Of a stretch of DNA of 25,877 nt, positions 16,640-24,479 are shown piece by piece. The number at the start of each line of letters is the position of its first letter. Positions within the stretch are counted from its first letter, which is position 1. The notes beneath the pieces were generated by a model, which was not told the origin of the DNA, made no database searches, and saw nothing but the letters and a program-made list of their open reading frames with translations. This DNA is from an uncultured Bacteroides sp. (GTDB lineage Bacteria > Bacteroidota > Bacteroidia > Bacteroidales > Bacteroidaceae), in the NCBI GenBank assembly GCA_900546355.1, contig URCM01000038.1, positions 1 through 25,877 of the forward strand, read 5' to 3'. The position numbers were made by a program, and so were the translations under genes.

Positions 16640-16974
16640 ATTGTTTTCAGTTTAGGATTGTTCAGATGTCTTTCTTTGTCACGGTTGGTTTTCTTTTCCA
16701 GGTTTTTCCGGAAGGCTTCGGTCAGGTTTACGCCCGTTTGGTTGGCAAGGCAGAGCAGTACCCAAAGTACATCGGCCATTTCATCTCCCAAGTCATGTTT
16801 TTCTCCCGCCTTGAAAGATTGGTCGCCATAGGTGCGTGCCATGATACGTGCCAGTTCGCCTACTTCCTCGGTCAGTACCGCCATGTTGGTCAGTTCGCTG
16901 AAATAGCGTACGCCGTATGTCTTTATCCAGCGGTCTACGGTCTGTTGTGCTTCTTCGATGGTCATGATATTCAT
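16636..16974 (-). CDS. MazG-like nucleotide pyrophosphohydrolase
   Basis: Small all-alpha NTP pyrophosphohydrolases of the MazG/dUTPase-2 superfamily hydrolyse (often non-canonical) nucleoside triphosphates to monophosphates. The 112-residue protein shows the metal-binding pattern EEVGELARIMA followed by DEMADVLWVLLCLAN (EExxE and ExxD motifs). It overlaps dtd and deoC by four bases on each side. The three-gene operon mixes translation quality control (dtd) with nucleotide clean-up and salvage. The exact nucleotide substrate is unknown. Confidence 0.88.
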   Translation of the reverse strand: MNIMTIEEAQQTVDRWIKTYGVRYFSELTNMAVLTEEVGELARIMARTYGDQSFKAGEKHDLGDEMADVLWVLLCLANQTGVNLTEAFRKNLEKKTNRDKERHLNNPKLKTI

Positions 16975-17423
16975 TCTTTATTTTTCGTGTCCATACAAAT
17001 CGTTACGGGGCCGTTGTTTAACAATTCCACTTTCATGTCCGCTCCGAATTCGCCGGTGCCTACTTGTTTCCCCAAGGCAATGCTCAGTTCGTTGCAGAAA
17101 TATTCGTAGAGCGGAATAGCGGTCTCGTGTTTGGCCGCACGGATGTACGATGGGCGGTTGCCTTTCTTGGTCGAAGCCATCAAGGTGAACTGGCTTATCA
17201 CCAAAATCTCTCCACCTATTTCCAGTATGGATTTGTTCATTACGCCGTTTTCGTCATCGAACACTCGCAGGTTGACAATCTTTTTGCAGAGCCAGTCTGC
17301 GTCTTCCTGTGTATCGGCTTCCTCGATGCCCAGCAGGACAAGGAAGCCTTCTTTGATTGCCGATTTGCATGTTCCGTCAATAGTGACCGATGCATGGCTT
17401 ACTCGTTGGATTACTGTTCTCAT
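16971..17423 (-). CDS. dtd: D-aminoacyl-tRNA deacylase
   Basis: Dtd removes D-amino acids (and glycine from tRNA-Ala) mischarged onto tRNA. The 150-residue protein has the family start MRTVIQRVSHASVTIDG, the catalytic-site motif SQFTLMAST and the cross-subunit NNGPVT near the C-terminus. The C-terminal KGNRPSYIRAA is also conserved. It is the first gene of the dtd-mazG-deoC operon, and its stop overlaps the next start by four bases. Confidence 0.96.
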   Translation of the reverse strand: MRTVIQRVSHASVTIDGTCKSAIKEGFLVLLGIEEADTQEDADWLCKKIVNLRVFDDENGVMNKSILEIGGEILVISQFTLMASTKKGNRPSYIRAAKHETAIPLYEYFCNELSIALGKQVGTGEFGADMKVELLNNGPVTICMDTKNKE

Positions 17424-17442
17424 ACCTGTACACTTGTTTCCG

Positions 17443-17450
17443 CAAAGATA
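17443..17450 (-). promoter_or_regulatory. -7 element of the dtd operon promoter
   Basis: On the minus strand this reads TATCTTTG, an exact match to TAnnTTTG, 19 bases before the dtd start codon. I see no good -33 TTTG at the expected distance, so the promoter may be weak or use another contact. Confidence 0.5.
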
Positions 17451-17493
17451 GTGATTATCCTTTAAATAATGGTGTAAAATTGGAAAGAACTCG

Positions 17494-17501
17494 TACCTTT
17501 G
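17494..17501 (+). promoter_or_regulatory. -7 element of the DUF1593 gene promoter
   Basis: TACCTTTG matches TAnnTTTG exactly and lies 47 bases before the chosen start at 17549. No clear -33 TTTG is present. It is back to back with the dtd -7 element, so the region 17443-17501 works as a divergent promoter. Confidence 0.5.
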
Positions 17502-17548
17502 TGGGGTAGGATTTGTATTAATTATTGTTTAACTTAATTTGTAGTGTT

Positions 17549-18889
17549 ATGCGTATAAGGCATTTGTTGATGGGAGTATGCATGTTGTTGACAATTCAAT
17601 GCAGCATTGCCCAGCCATTGGATTCAGCCGGGAAGAATCGATTGATTGTGACAACCGACTTGGGCGGAACCGATCCTGATGACGTACAATCGATGATTCA
17701 CCTATTGGTATGTTCGAATGTTTTCGACTTGGAAGGTTTAATCAGTTCTCAGGTCTGGATGACCGATCCGGATAAGACGGATAGTATCCGAAAGGTCGTT
17801 GAGAATTTTGGAGAGGTTTTACGACGTTTGAAGAAACACGCCGAAGGTTATCCGGATTTAGCTTATCTGCGTTCGATTATCAAGCGGGGGCAAGCGGTGT
17901 CGAATATGGATGGAGTAGGAGAAGGAAAGGATTCTCCTGGTTCAGACTTGATTCTGGCTTCAGTAGATAAGGAAGGTGATGAACGTCCTGTCTGGATTGT
18001 CGCATGGGGTGGCGTGAATACCATAGCCCAAGCGATATGGAAGGTAAAACATACCCGAAGTGAAGCGGCTTTTGAAAAGTTTGCGGATAAAATCCGTATT
18101 TATGATGTGTTGGGACAGGATGATGCGGGAGCGTGGATAACCCGTAATTTCCCTCAAATAGTGTATATCCGTAACAAGGAAGTGTATGGCTGGCAACAAT
18201 CTGATGAATGGATAAAAAAACATATTCAGTCGTGTAAGCCGTTGGGTAAACATTATCCCAATCGGATTTGGGTATTCGAAGGAGATAGTCCTTCTTTCCT
18301 TTATGTCTATGCCAACGGATTGAATGTGCCCGATAGCCTGGATTATGGAGGCTGGGGAGGACGCTTTGCGAAAGAGAAGAAAAGCGGCATACGAGGCATG
18401 GATTTCATTGAAAAAAGCGGGAAAGACGAAACGCAATATGACCCTTATTATATGTATGCCAGTGCGCCGGAAGGTGTTGGTAGCATCAATAAATGGCGGC
18501 AACATTTATGGAATGATTTTGCCGCACGGATGCAATGGACTGCAACTGATCGGTTTGAGGATGCCAATCATCACCCCAAGGCGGTGGTAAATGGAGATCA
18601 ATCGATTCAGTGTATTTATATGGATGTTAAAGCCGGGGATACATTACGCTTTGACGCTTCTGCTTCATCGGATGTAGATGGAGACAGTTTGACTTATGGC
18701 TGGTCGGTCTATGCAGAACCAAGTACATACAAAGGAAACGTTACGGTAGAAAAAGCATCGGAATCAATATGCCGCCTGACGCTACCTCAGGATGCGTCGG
18801 GCAAAACGATTCATCTGATATTGGAAGTGACCGATACCGGCATACCTCAATTGACCGTTTACAGACGGATTGTGTTATCGGTTGAATGA
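17549..18889 (+). CDS. Secreted DUF1593-family (nucleoside-hydrolase-like) protein
   Basis: The 446-residue protein from MRIRHLLMG has a Sec signal peptide (about 1-21, ending SIAQ). The mature part opens with RLIVTTDLGGTDPDDVQSM, reminiscent of the acidic Asp cluster that binds calcium and ribose in inosine/uridine nucleoside hydrolases. WIVAWGGVNTIAQAI and FEGDSPSFLYVYANGL are typical of DUF1593 proteins, which often occur in glycan-use loci. The C-terminal 85 residues or so (DASASSDVDGDSLTYGWSVYAEP) form a PKD/Ig-like beta domain. True substrates of DUF1593 proteins are unclear to me; a glycosidic bond in a plant or host glycan is possible. It is the only plus-strand gene in the right half, placed divergently from dtd and convergent with uvrC. 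It therefore looks inserted into a housekeeping block. Confidence 0.88.
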   Translation: MRIRHLLMGVCMLLTIQCSIAQPLDSAGKNRLIVTTDLGGTDPDDVQSMIHLLVCSNVFDLEGLISSQVWMTDPDKTDSIRKVVENFGEVLRRLKKHAEGYPDLAYLRSIIKRGQAVSNMDGVGEGKDSPGSDLILASVDKEGDERPVWIVAWGGVNTIAQAIWKVKHTRSEAAFEKFADKIRIYDVLGQDDAGAWITRNFPQIVYIRNKEVYGWQQSDEWIKKHIQSCKPLGKHYPNRIWVFEGDSPSFLYVYANGLNVPDSLDYGGWGGRFAKEKKSGIRGMDFIEKSGKDETQYDPYYMYASAPEGVGSINKWRQHLWNDFAARMQWTATDRFEDANHHPKAVVNGDQSIQCIYMDVKAGDTLRFDASASSDVDGDSLTYGWSVYAEPSTYKGNVTVEKASESICRLTLPQDASGKTIHLILEVTDTGIPQLTVYRRIVLSVE

Positions 18890-18893
18890 AAAT

Positions 18894-18956
18894 GAGAAAC
18901 GCAATTCGTGTAGATGGAAGGTGATGAATCATACCCTACGCTAAATTGCGTTTCTC
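18894..18956. terminator. Perfect 13-bp hairpin between convergent DUF1593 gene and uvrC
   Basis: GAGAAACGCAATT (18894-18906) and AATTGCGTTTCTC (18944-18956) are perfect complements. The 37-base loop contains a further six-base stem (GTGTAG with CTACGC). It begins five bases after the DUF1593 stop and ends ten bases before the uvrC stop. This is the right place for a shared terminator, although no strong T-tract follows. Confidence 0.65.
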
Positions 18957-18966
18957 GATGAGAGCC

Positions 18967-20781
18967 TCAATTCCCTAATGCTTCCTTGATGCTTTGCGCT
19001 ACAGATTCCCCAACCACTTCGGCAAGTTCTTCTATCGAAGCCTCCCGGATGCGCTTTACGCTTCGGAATTTCCTCAGCAATTCGGTCTTGCGCTTTTCTC
19101 CGACGCCTTTGATGTCATCCAAAGCCGATGCCACTTGGCGTTTGCTTCGCTTATCGCGATGGAAGGTAATGGCGAAACGGTGCACTTCGTCCTGTATGTT
19201 TTCCAATAAATGGAAAAGGGGAGTGCCTTGCTTGATACCGATATTCATGGGCGGAAAACCGAAGAGGATTTCCGAAGTGCGGTGGCGATTGTCTTTGGCA
19301 AGTCCCGCAATAGGAATATGCAGGTGCAGTTCGTCTTCGATGACTTCCCGCACCACTTCCATTTGTCCCTTTCCTCCATCGGTCAGTATCAGGTCGGGCA
19401 GTTCACCTTGCTCATCCAAGATGCGTGAATAGCGGCGGCGCACCACTTCTTGCATCGAAGCGTAATCATCGGGGCCTACTACTGTCTTGATGTTGTATTT
19501 GCGGTACTCTTTCTTGCAAGGACGTCCTTTCTTGAACACGACGCAAGCCGCTACGGCATCCGAGCCTTGGATGTTCGAGTTGTCGAAACATTCGATATGC
19601 AAGGGCATTTTCTCCATGTGGAGTTGCTCTTGTATCTCTTTTAAAAGACGGACACTGCGTTGTTCGGGATTCAATTTTTCGGCTTGCTTCAGCCGGTCTA
19701 TCTTGTATTGCTTTACGTTGAGGATGGAAAGTTCCAGCAGGTGCTTTTTGTCGCCCCGTTGGGGAATGGTAAAGGTCACGCCTTCCATTCCCAAGTCCAG
19801 TTCGAAGGGCACGATGATTTCTTTCGATTGGCTTTTGTAGCGTTCGCGCATTTCCACGATGCCCATCTCCAGCAGTTCTTCTTTCGTTTCTTCCAATCGT
19901 TTCTTGTATTCGAACGTGAAGGCTTGGTTGATACACCCGTTGGTGATGTGCAGATAGTTGATGTAGGCGGATTGCTCGTCGTCTTCGATGGAAAAGACAT
20001 CGATGTTGTGCAGCACCGAACTGACCACTTCGCTCTTTGACCGGTAGCTTTCGATGAGTTCGTATTTCTCTTTGATGAGTTGGGCTTCTTCGAAACGCAT
20101 TTCGCTGGCAAGTCTCATCATGGTGTCCATCATTCCTTGGCTCACCTTTTGCGTGTTTCCTTTCAGCAGTTCCTTGATGGAAGCGATGTTCGCCATGTAT
20201 TCCTCGTGCGACTGGGCACCGATGCAGGGACCTTTGCAGTTCTTGATGTGGTACTCCAGGCAGACACGGAATTTGTTTGCCTGGATGTTTTCGGGTGTGA
20301 GCACCAGGTGGCAGGTGCGTAGCGGGTAGAGTTTCTTGATGAGGTCAAGCATGGCTTGCATCGAGGGGAAATGCGTGTAGGGACCGAAGTAGGTGGAACC
20401 GTCACGCACAATCTTCCGTGTCTTGAATACGCGCGGGAAGTATTCGTTGCTCACGCAAATGGAAGGATAACTCTTGTCGTCTTTCAGCAAGACGTTATAA
20501 CGGGGCTTGTATTTCTTGATGAGGTTGTTTTCAAGCAGCAGCGCGTCTTCTTCCGTATTCACTACAATGTAGCGGATGTCGGCTATCTTGCTTACCAGGA
20601 TGCGGGTCTTTGCCGATTGGTGCTCTCTTGAGAAATAGGAGTAGACACGTCGTTTCAGGTTCTTCGCTTTTCCTACATAGATGATGGTTCCTTCCGCGTT
20701 CAGGTATTGGTAAATGCCCGGACTGGTTGGCAGGTTCATTACGATTCCCCGCAAGTATTCGTTGGTCTTCAATTCTTCCAT
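18967..20781 (-). CDS. uvrC: UvrABC excinuclease subunit C
   Basis: UvrC makes the 3' and 5' incisions around DNA lesions in nucleotide excision repair. The 604-residue protein contains the GIY-YIG nuclease domain (about 18-95; GIYQYL, IIYVGKAKNLKRRV). A UVR motif that contacts UvrB follows (about 205-240; MRFEEAQLIKEKYELI). The RNase-H-like 5' nuclease has FDNSNIQG, LTDGGKGQ and ITFHRDKRS, which carry the catalytic Asp and His residues. A C-terminal helix-hairpin-helix pair ends the protein (DIKGVGEKRKTELLRKF onward). The length is normal. It lies downstream of apt with a 123-base gap holding a hairpin repeat. Confidence 0.98.
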   Translation of the reverse strand: MEELKTNEYLRGIVMNLPTSPGIYQYLNAEGTIIYVGKAKNLKRRVYSYFSREHQSAKTRILVSKIADIRYIVVNTEEDALLLENNLIKKYKPRYNVLLKDDKSYPSICVSNEYFPRVFKTRKIVRDGSTYFGPYTHFPSMQAMLDLIKKLYPLRTCHLVLTPENIQANKFRVCLEYHIKNCKGPCIGAQSHEEYMANIASIKELLKGNTQKVSQGMMDTMMRLASEMRFEEAQLIKEKYELIESYRSKSEVVSSVLHNIDVFSIEDDEQSAYINYLHITNGCINQAFTFEYKKRLEETKEELLEMGIVEMRERYKSQSKEIIVPFELDLGMEGVTFTIPQRGDKKHLLELSILNVKQYKIDRLKQAEKLNPEQRSVRLLKEIQEQLHMEKMPLHIECFDNSNIQGSDAVAACVVFKKGRPCKKEYRKYNIKTVVGPDDYASMQEVVRRRYSRILDEQGELPDLILTDGGKGQMEVVREVIEDELHLHIPIAGLAKDNRHRTSEILFGFPPMNIGIKQGTPLFHLLENIQDEVHRFAITFHRDKRSKRQVASALDDIKGVGEKRKTELLRKFRSVKRIREASIEELAEVVGESVAQSIKEALGN

Positions 20782-20818
20782 ACGCTAAGTGGTTTGTTGT
20801 TGATGGCTTGTCTCATCA

Positions 20819-20888
20819 CAAAGGACACAGAGGAACACAGGTTTTTACTTTAAGCTTTTGATTCATCTGTGTGCCTCTGTGTCCTTTG
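20819..20888. repeat. ACACAGAG-family inverted repeat, copy 2
   Basis: CAAAGGACACAGAGGAACACAG (20819-20840) and CTGTGTGCCTCTGTGTCCTTTG (20867-20888) are complementary at 21 of 22 positions, with a 26-base loop. It fills the gap between the apt stop and the uvrC start. Lacking a T-run on the minus strand, it may protect or attenuate the apt transcript and not end it fully. Confidence 0.82.
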
Positions 20889-20904
20889 GAGTAAAAGGGA
20901 AGTC

Positions 20905-21429
20905 TTATAATTGCAAGAGGGTAGTGACTTCCACATCTTCGGGGAAAGCTTTCCGTCCGTTCAATCCTACCAGTTCGATGACAAAGTTGATGTAGGTCTG
21001 CTTCGCTCCGCTTTGTTTTACCAAACGGTGTGTGGCCGCCATCGTTCCTCCTGTGGCGAGCAGGTCATCGTGCAATAAGACCACATCGTCTTCGTTGATG
21101 GAATCCTTATGGATTTGGATGGTGTCGGTGCCATACTCTTTGGCGTAGGTTTCTTCCAGCACTTCGGCAGGGAGCTTGCCCGGCTTGCGTGCCATGACGA
21201 ATCCGGCGCCAAGGCGTGCGGCAAGTGCTCCGCCTAAGATGAAGCCTCTCGACTCGATGCCTACCACTTTGGTGATGCCTTTGTCTTTGTACATCTCGTA
21301 CAGCTCGTCGATGAGTCCCTGCAGGCACTCGGCATTTTTGAAGAGCGTGGTCACGTCGTAGAACAAGATTCCCGGTTTCGGGAAATCGGGGATTTCTCTC
21401 AAATTTTTTCGTAATGTTTCCTTATTCAT
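20905..21429 (-). CDS. apt: Adenine phosphoribosyltransferase
   Basis: Apt converts adenine and PRPP to AMP in purine salvage. The start MNKETLRKNLREIPDFPKPG (21429) gives 174 residues, the usual length; the longer in-frame reading upstream passes through the parS region and mnmG and is not real. GILFYDVTTLF, GIESRGFILGGALA and the PRPP-binding VVLLHDDLLATGGTM are all diagnostic. The flexible-loop RKPGKLPAEVLEETYAKEYG is intact. It follows mnmG by 56 bases, a gap that contains the parS palindrome. Confidence 0.97.
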   Translation of the reverse strand: MNKETLRKNLREIPDFPKPGILFYDVTTLFKNAECLQGLIDELYEMYKDKGITKVVGIESRGFILGGALAARLGAGFVMARKPGKLPAEVLEETYAKEYGTDTIQIHKDSINEDDVVLLHDDLLATGGTMAATHRLVKQSGAKQTYINFVIELVGLNGRKAFPEDVEVTTLLQL

Positions 21430-21462
21430 ATCCAGTGTTTTATGATTGTTTCTTAAACTTGT

Positions 21463-21478
21463 TGTTTCACGTGAAACA
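21463..21478. promoter_or_regulatory. parS: parS centromere-like site (ParB-binding palindrome)
   Basis: TGTTTCACGTGAAACA is a perfect 16-base palindrome, identical to the widely conserved bacterial chromosomal parS consensus TGTTNCACGTGAAACA bound by ParB (Spo0J). It lies in the intergenic gap between mnmG and apt. ParB loads here and spreads to build the partition complex that moves newly copied origins apart. parS sites cluster near oriC, and mnmG (gidA) is often origin-proximal, which agrees. No parA/parB gene is in the window. Confidence 0.9.
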
Positions 21479-21485
21479 TCGGCTT

Positions 21486-23357
21486 TTATCTGCCCAACAA
21501 GACAAGAAGCACGTTGATGTCGCTGGGCGAGATACCGGGGATGCGGCTTGCTTGTGCCAGCGTTTCGGGGTCTATCTTGATGAGCTTCTGCCGGGCTTCG
21601 GTAGAAAGCGAGTTCAGGTTGGCATAGTCGAAGCGTCCTTTTATCTTGATGCTTTCCAGCCGGTGTATCTTGTCGGCTATCATCCGCTCGCGGTCGATGT
21701 AGCCGTGGTACTTGATGAGCACTTCGGCGGCTTCGAGGGTTTCCTCTTTCCGGTCGGTCACTTTGTCCAGTTCGGCCTGGAAGGCGGGGATGTGTGGCGC
21801 GATATTCCCGATGGTGATTTGCGGGCGGCTCAGCAGGTCGATTAGCTTGCATCCGTGGGCCAGCCGGGCGGTGCCCAGACTTTCCAGCGTGTCGTTTATC
21901 TTATCGGCTTTGATGGAGTAGGTCTTGGCAAAGTCTACCAGGTGCTGTATCATTTCCCGCTTGCGGCAAAGCATATCGTAGCGCTCGCGGCTGGCCAGCC
22001 CGAGGTGGTAAGACCGTTCGGTGAGGCGCATATCTGCATCGTCCTGACGGAGCAGGATGCGGTATTCGGCACGCGAAGTGAACATACGGTAAGGCTCGTC
22101 CACTCCTTTCGTCACGAGGTCGTCTATCAGCACGCCGATGTAGGCTTCGTCGCGTCCCAATACGAAAGGCTCGCCTCCGGTGCAGTTCTGGTGTGCGTTG
22201 ATGCCGGCTATGATGCCTTGCCCGCCTGCCTCTTCATATCCGGTGGTGCCGTTCACCTGTCCGGCGAAGAACAGGTTCTTTACGATTTTCGATTCCAGCG
22301 TATGCTTGAGCTGGGTAGGGTCGAAATAATCGTATTCGATGGCATAGCCCGGACGGTAAGCCACCACGTTTCGGAAACATGGAATCTTACGTAAGGCGGC
22401 AAACTGGATGTCCATCGGGAGCGAAGACGAGAAGCCGTTCAGGTAAAGCTCTTGGGTGGTTTCGCCTTCGGGTTCCAGGAACAACTGGTGTTGCGGCTTG
22501 TCGGGGAAGGTCACGATTTTGGTCTCGATGCTGGGGCAATAACGCGGCCCGATGCTTTGGATTTGCCCGTTGTAGAGCGGGGAGTCGGCAAGTCCGCTCC
22601 GCAATACGGCGTGCACTTCCTCGTTCGTATAGCACGTCCAGCATTGCAATTGCTTCAAGTGGCGCGGTTCGCTTAGGAACGAGAAACTATGGAAATCGTT
22701 TTCTCCGTCCTGCGTTTCCATGAGCGAGAAGTCTACGCTTCGTGCATCAATGCGTACGGGCGTACCTGTTTTCATCCGTCCGGCGGTAATGCCGTGGCGG
22801 GTGATAGACTCGGTCAGGTGATACGAAGCAGGCTCGGCGCATCGTCCTCCGGCAAGCATCTTGCGTCCGATGTGCATCAGTCCGTTCAGGAACGTGCCTG
22901 CGGTGAGGATGACACACCGTGCGTGGAAGGTGACACCCCAGCAGGTGACCACACCTTTCACTTCTCCGTCTTCCACGAGCAGTTCTTCTACTGTGTCTTG
23001 CCAGATATGCAGGTTGGGGATGTTTTCCAGTATCTCGCGCCAGGTCCAGATGAACTTCGCCCGGTCGCACTGGGCGCGGGGGCTCCACATGGCCGGTCCC
23101 TTCGAGCGGTTAAGCATCCGGAACTGGATAGCGGTGCGGTCGGTCACGATGCCCATATAGCCACCCAGCGCGTCAATCTCGCGCACGATTTGCCCTTTGG
23201 CAATCCCGCCCACGGCAGGGTTGCAACTCATCTGTGCAATCTTGTTCATATCCATCGTAATGAGGCAGGTCTTCGAGCCAAGGTTGGCTGATGCCGCCGC
23301 AGCTTCGCATCCGGCATGTCCCGCCCCGATTACAATCACGTCGTAGTTAAAATCCAT
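21486..23357 (-). CDS. mnmG: tRNA uridine-5-carboxymethylaminomethyl(34) synthesis enzyme MnmG
   Basis: MnmG, with MnmE, builds the cmnm5/nm5 modification on the wobble uridine of several tRNAs, using FAD, NADH and folate. The 623-residue protein from MDFNYDVIVIGAGHAGCEAA has the dinucleotide-binding GxGxxG at about 10-15. GPAMWSPRAQCDRAKF, TAGTFLNGLMHIGR and PRYCPSIETKIVTFPDK are also present. The C-terminal helical domain ends in PGISPSDINVLLVLLGR. The Met at 23384 was rejected because it falls on the -7 promoter element. The length and motifs are full and normal (older name gidA). Confidence 0.98.
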   Translation of the reverse strand: MDFNYDVIVIGAGHAGCEAAAASANLGSKTCLITMDMNKIAQMSCNPAVGGIAKGQIVREIDALGGYMGIVTDRTAIQFRMLNRSKGPAMWSPRAQCDRAKFIWTWREILENIPNLHIWQDTVEELLVEDGEVKGVVTCWGVTFHARCVILTAGTFLNGLMHIGRKMLAGGRCAEPASYHLTESITRHGITAGRMKTGTPVRIDARSVDFSLMETQDGENDFHSFSFLSEPRHLKQLQCWTCYTNEEVHAVLRSGLADSPLYNGQIQSIGPRYCPSIETKIVTFPDKPQHQLFLEPEGETTQELYLNGFSSSLPMDIQFAALRKIPCFRNVVAYRPGYAIEYDYFDPTQLKHTLESKIVKNLFFAGQVNGTTGYEEAGGQGIIAGINAHQNCTGGEPFVLGRDEAYIGVLIDDLVTKGVDEPYRMFTSRAEYRILLRQDDADMRLTERSYHLGLASRERYDMLCRKREMIQHLVDFAKTYSIKADKINDTLESLGTARLAHGCKLIDLLSRPQITIGNIAPHIPAFQAELDKVTDRKEETLEAAEVLIKYHGYIDRERMIADKIHRLESIKIKGRFDYANLNSLSTEARQKLIKIDPETLAQASRIPGISPSDINVLLVLLGR

Positions 23358-23383
23358 TCGTCTTTTCGTTTTAATATACGGCA

Positions 23384-23391
23384 CAAAAATA
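23384..23391 (-). promoter_or_regulatory. -7 element of the mnmG promoter
   Basis: On the minus strand this reads TATTTTTG, matching TAnnTTTG. It lies 26 bases before the mnmG start codon, the same spacing as the Rpn promoter. The -33 region is poor (TTAA at about 23407). Confidence 0.55.
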
Positions 23392-23487
23392 CGAAAAAAA
23401 GGCGGGTTAAGCTATGGAATAAGGGAAAAAGAGAAAGAGATTTACTTGCGTCGCCCGATGCATATAGTTGCTCGGTCCTTCGGATGC

Positions 23488-23587
23488 CAGTCCTCCCTAA
23501 ATCCTAATAGGCAAGGACTGCAGTCCTATATATGCAAGGACTGCAGTCCTGATGTGTTAGGATTGCGGTCCTGACTGCATAGGACTG
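23488..23587. repeat. Array of AGGACTGCAGTCCT palindromes
   Basis: Two perfect 14-base palindromes AGGACTGCAGTCCT (23514-23527 and 23537-23550) and a third degenerate one (AGGATTGCGGTCCT, 23559-23572) repeat with a 23- then 22-base period. They are flanked by half-sites (CAGTCCT at 23488-23494 and AGGACTG at 23581-23587). The array lies upstream of mnmG, beyond its promoter. It may be a protein-binding array or a dispersed repeat. I know of no named function. Confidence 0.8.
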
Positions 23588-23642
23588 GAGAGTTGATTAA
23601 TTGCATAGGTGGACATGGCTCTATGCGTTTGTATAAACACCA

Positions 23643-23983
23643 CTCTCTGCGTTTTTGCATCTCTGCGTTCCATTAAGAGTGGTGTGTGATTAAAAGATGA
23701 ACACAGAGGCACAGAGCCACGGAGAAATAAATAGAGAAAGGACAAAGAACGCCGAACCAAATCTTTTCTACGTGGGCTTTGTCCTCTCAAAAAATAGAAC
23801 TCTGTGCCTTTGTGTCTCTGCGTTCCATTAAGAGTGGTGTGTGATTAAAAGATGAACACAGAGGCACAGAGCCACGGAGAAATAAATAGAGAAAGGACAA
23901 AGAACGCCGAACCAAATCTTTTCTACGTGAACTTTGTTCTCTCAAAAAATAGAACTCTGTGCCTTCGTGTCTCTGTGTTCCAT
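23643..23983. repeat. Tandem duplication of a 155-bp unit of the ACACAGAG inverted-repeat family (copy 3)
   Basis: Unit 1 (23661-23815) and unit 2 (23816-23970) are nearly identical; differences include GGGC versus GAAC at about 23775/23930. Short partial units stand at both ends (23643-23660 and 23971-23983). Each unit holds its own snap-back pair: in unit 1 the arm at 23699-23724 pairs with that at about 23799-23825. The interior carries GACAAAGAACGCCGAACC and no convincing gene. With the palindrome array it fills most of the 672-base gap between mnmG and ybeY. Confidence 0.88.
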
Positions 23984-24029
23984 TCTATTTTTCGCGAACC
24001 AATTTTGTTCTACTATATTGTGGTGAGTT

Positions 24030-24455
24030 TCATCTTTCCATCTCCGCCAGCAGGGCGAGTGCCTTGTTCTCGGCTTGCTCCATGATTTCGCGCTCGCCCG
24101 GACCCTTGTCGTTGATGCCGCACAGGTGCAGGATGCCGTGGATGATGACCCGGTGCAGCTCGGTGTCATACGTGGCTCCGAACTGTTCGGCATTGGTGCG
24201 CACCGTGTCGAGGCTGATGAAGAGGTCGCCCGCGATGCGGTTTCCTTCGGTATAGTCGAAGGTGATGATGTCGGTGTAATAATCGTGTTGCAGGTATTGG
24301 CGGTTCACCTCCAATATCTTTTCATCGGAACAGAAGATGTAGGCTATTTCTCCCACCTTCTTCCCATACGTTTGGGCGACGGCTTTCACCCATTCCGTCG
24401 TTTCTCTTTTCTTGATGTGGGGCATTTCCACCCCTTCGGTCTGATACGTAATCAT
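24030..24455 (-). CDS. ybeY: Endoribonuclease YbeY, 16S rRNA maturation and ribosome quality control
   Basis: YbeY is a metal-dependent RNase that helps process the 16S rRNA 3' end. The start at MITYQTEG (24455) gives 141 residues, normal for the short family; the Met at 24485 reads through an inverted-repeat arm. The signature HGILHLCGINDKGPGE has His106 and His110. The third metal ligand position (His in E. coli, HGxxHLxGYDH) is Asp116 here. To my knowledge this replacement is common in Bacteroidetes, so the enzyme is probably active. YLQHDYYTDIITFDY and GDLFISLDTV are also typical. Confidence 0.95.
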   Translation of the reverse strand: MITYQTEGVEMPHIKKRETTEWVKAVAQTYGKKVGEIAYIFCSDEKILEVNRQYLQHDYYTDIITFDYTEGNRIAGDLFISLDTVRTNAEQFGATYDTELHRVIIHGILHLCGINDKGPGEREIMEQAENKALALLAEMER

Positions 24456-24479
24456 AGTTGTTCTTATGGTTTTTATATT

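Noticed and set aside
20905..21852. Long 315-codon version of apt
   Set aside because: The N-terminal 141 codons run antisense-frame through mnmG and the parS site with no family similarity; the start at 21429 gives the standard 174 residues.
23488..23587. CRISPR array
   Set aside because: Repeats are only 14 bases, fully palindromic and separated by about nine bases, and no cas genes are present.
23557..23790. Short open frame across the ACACAGAG repeat
   Set aside because: Its sequence is dictated by the repeat unit, with no conserved features or start context; such frames recur wherever the repeat occurs.
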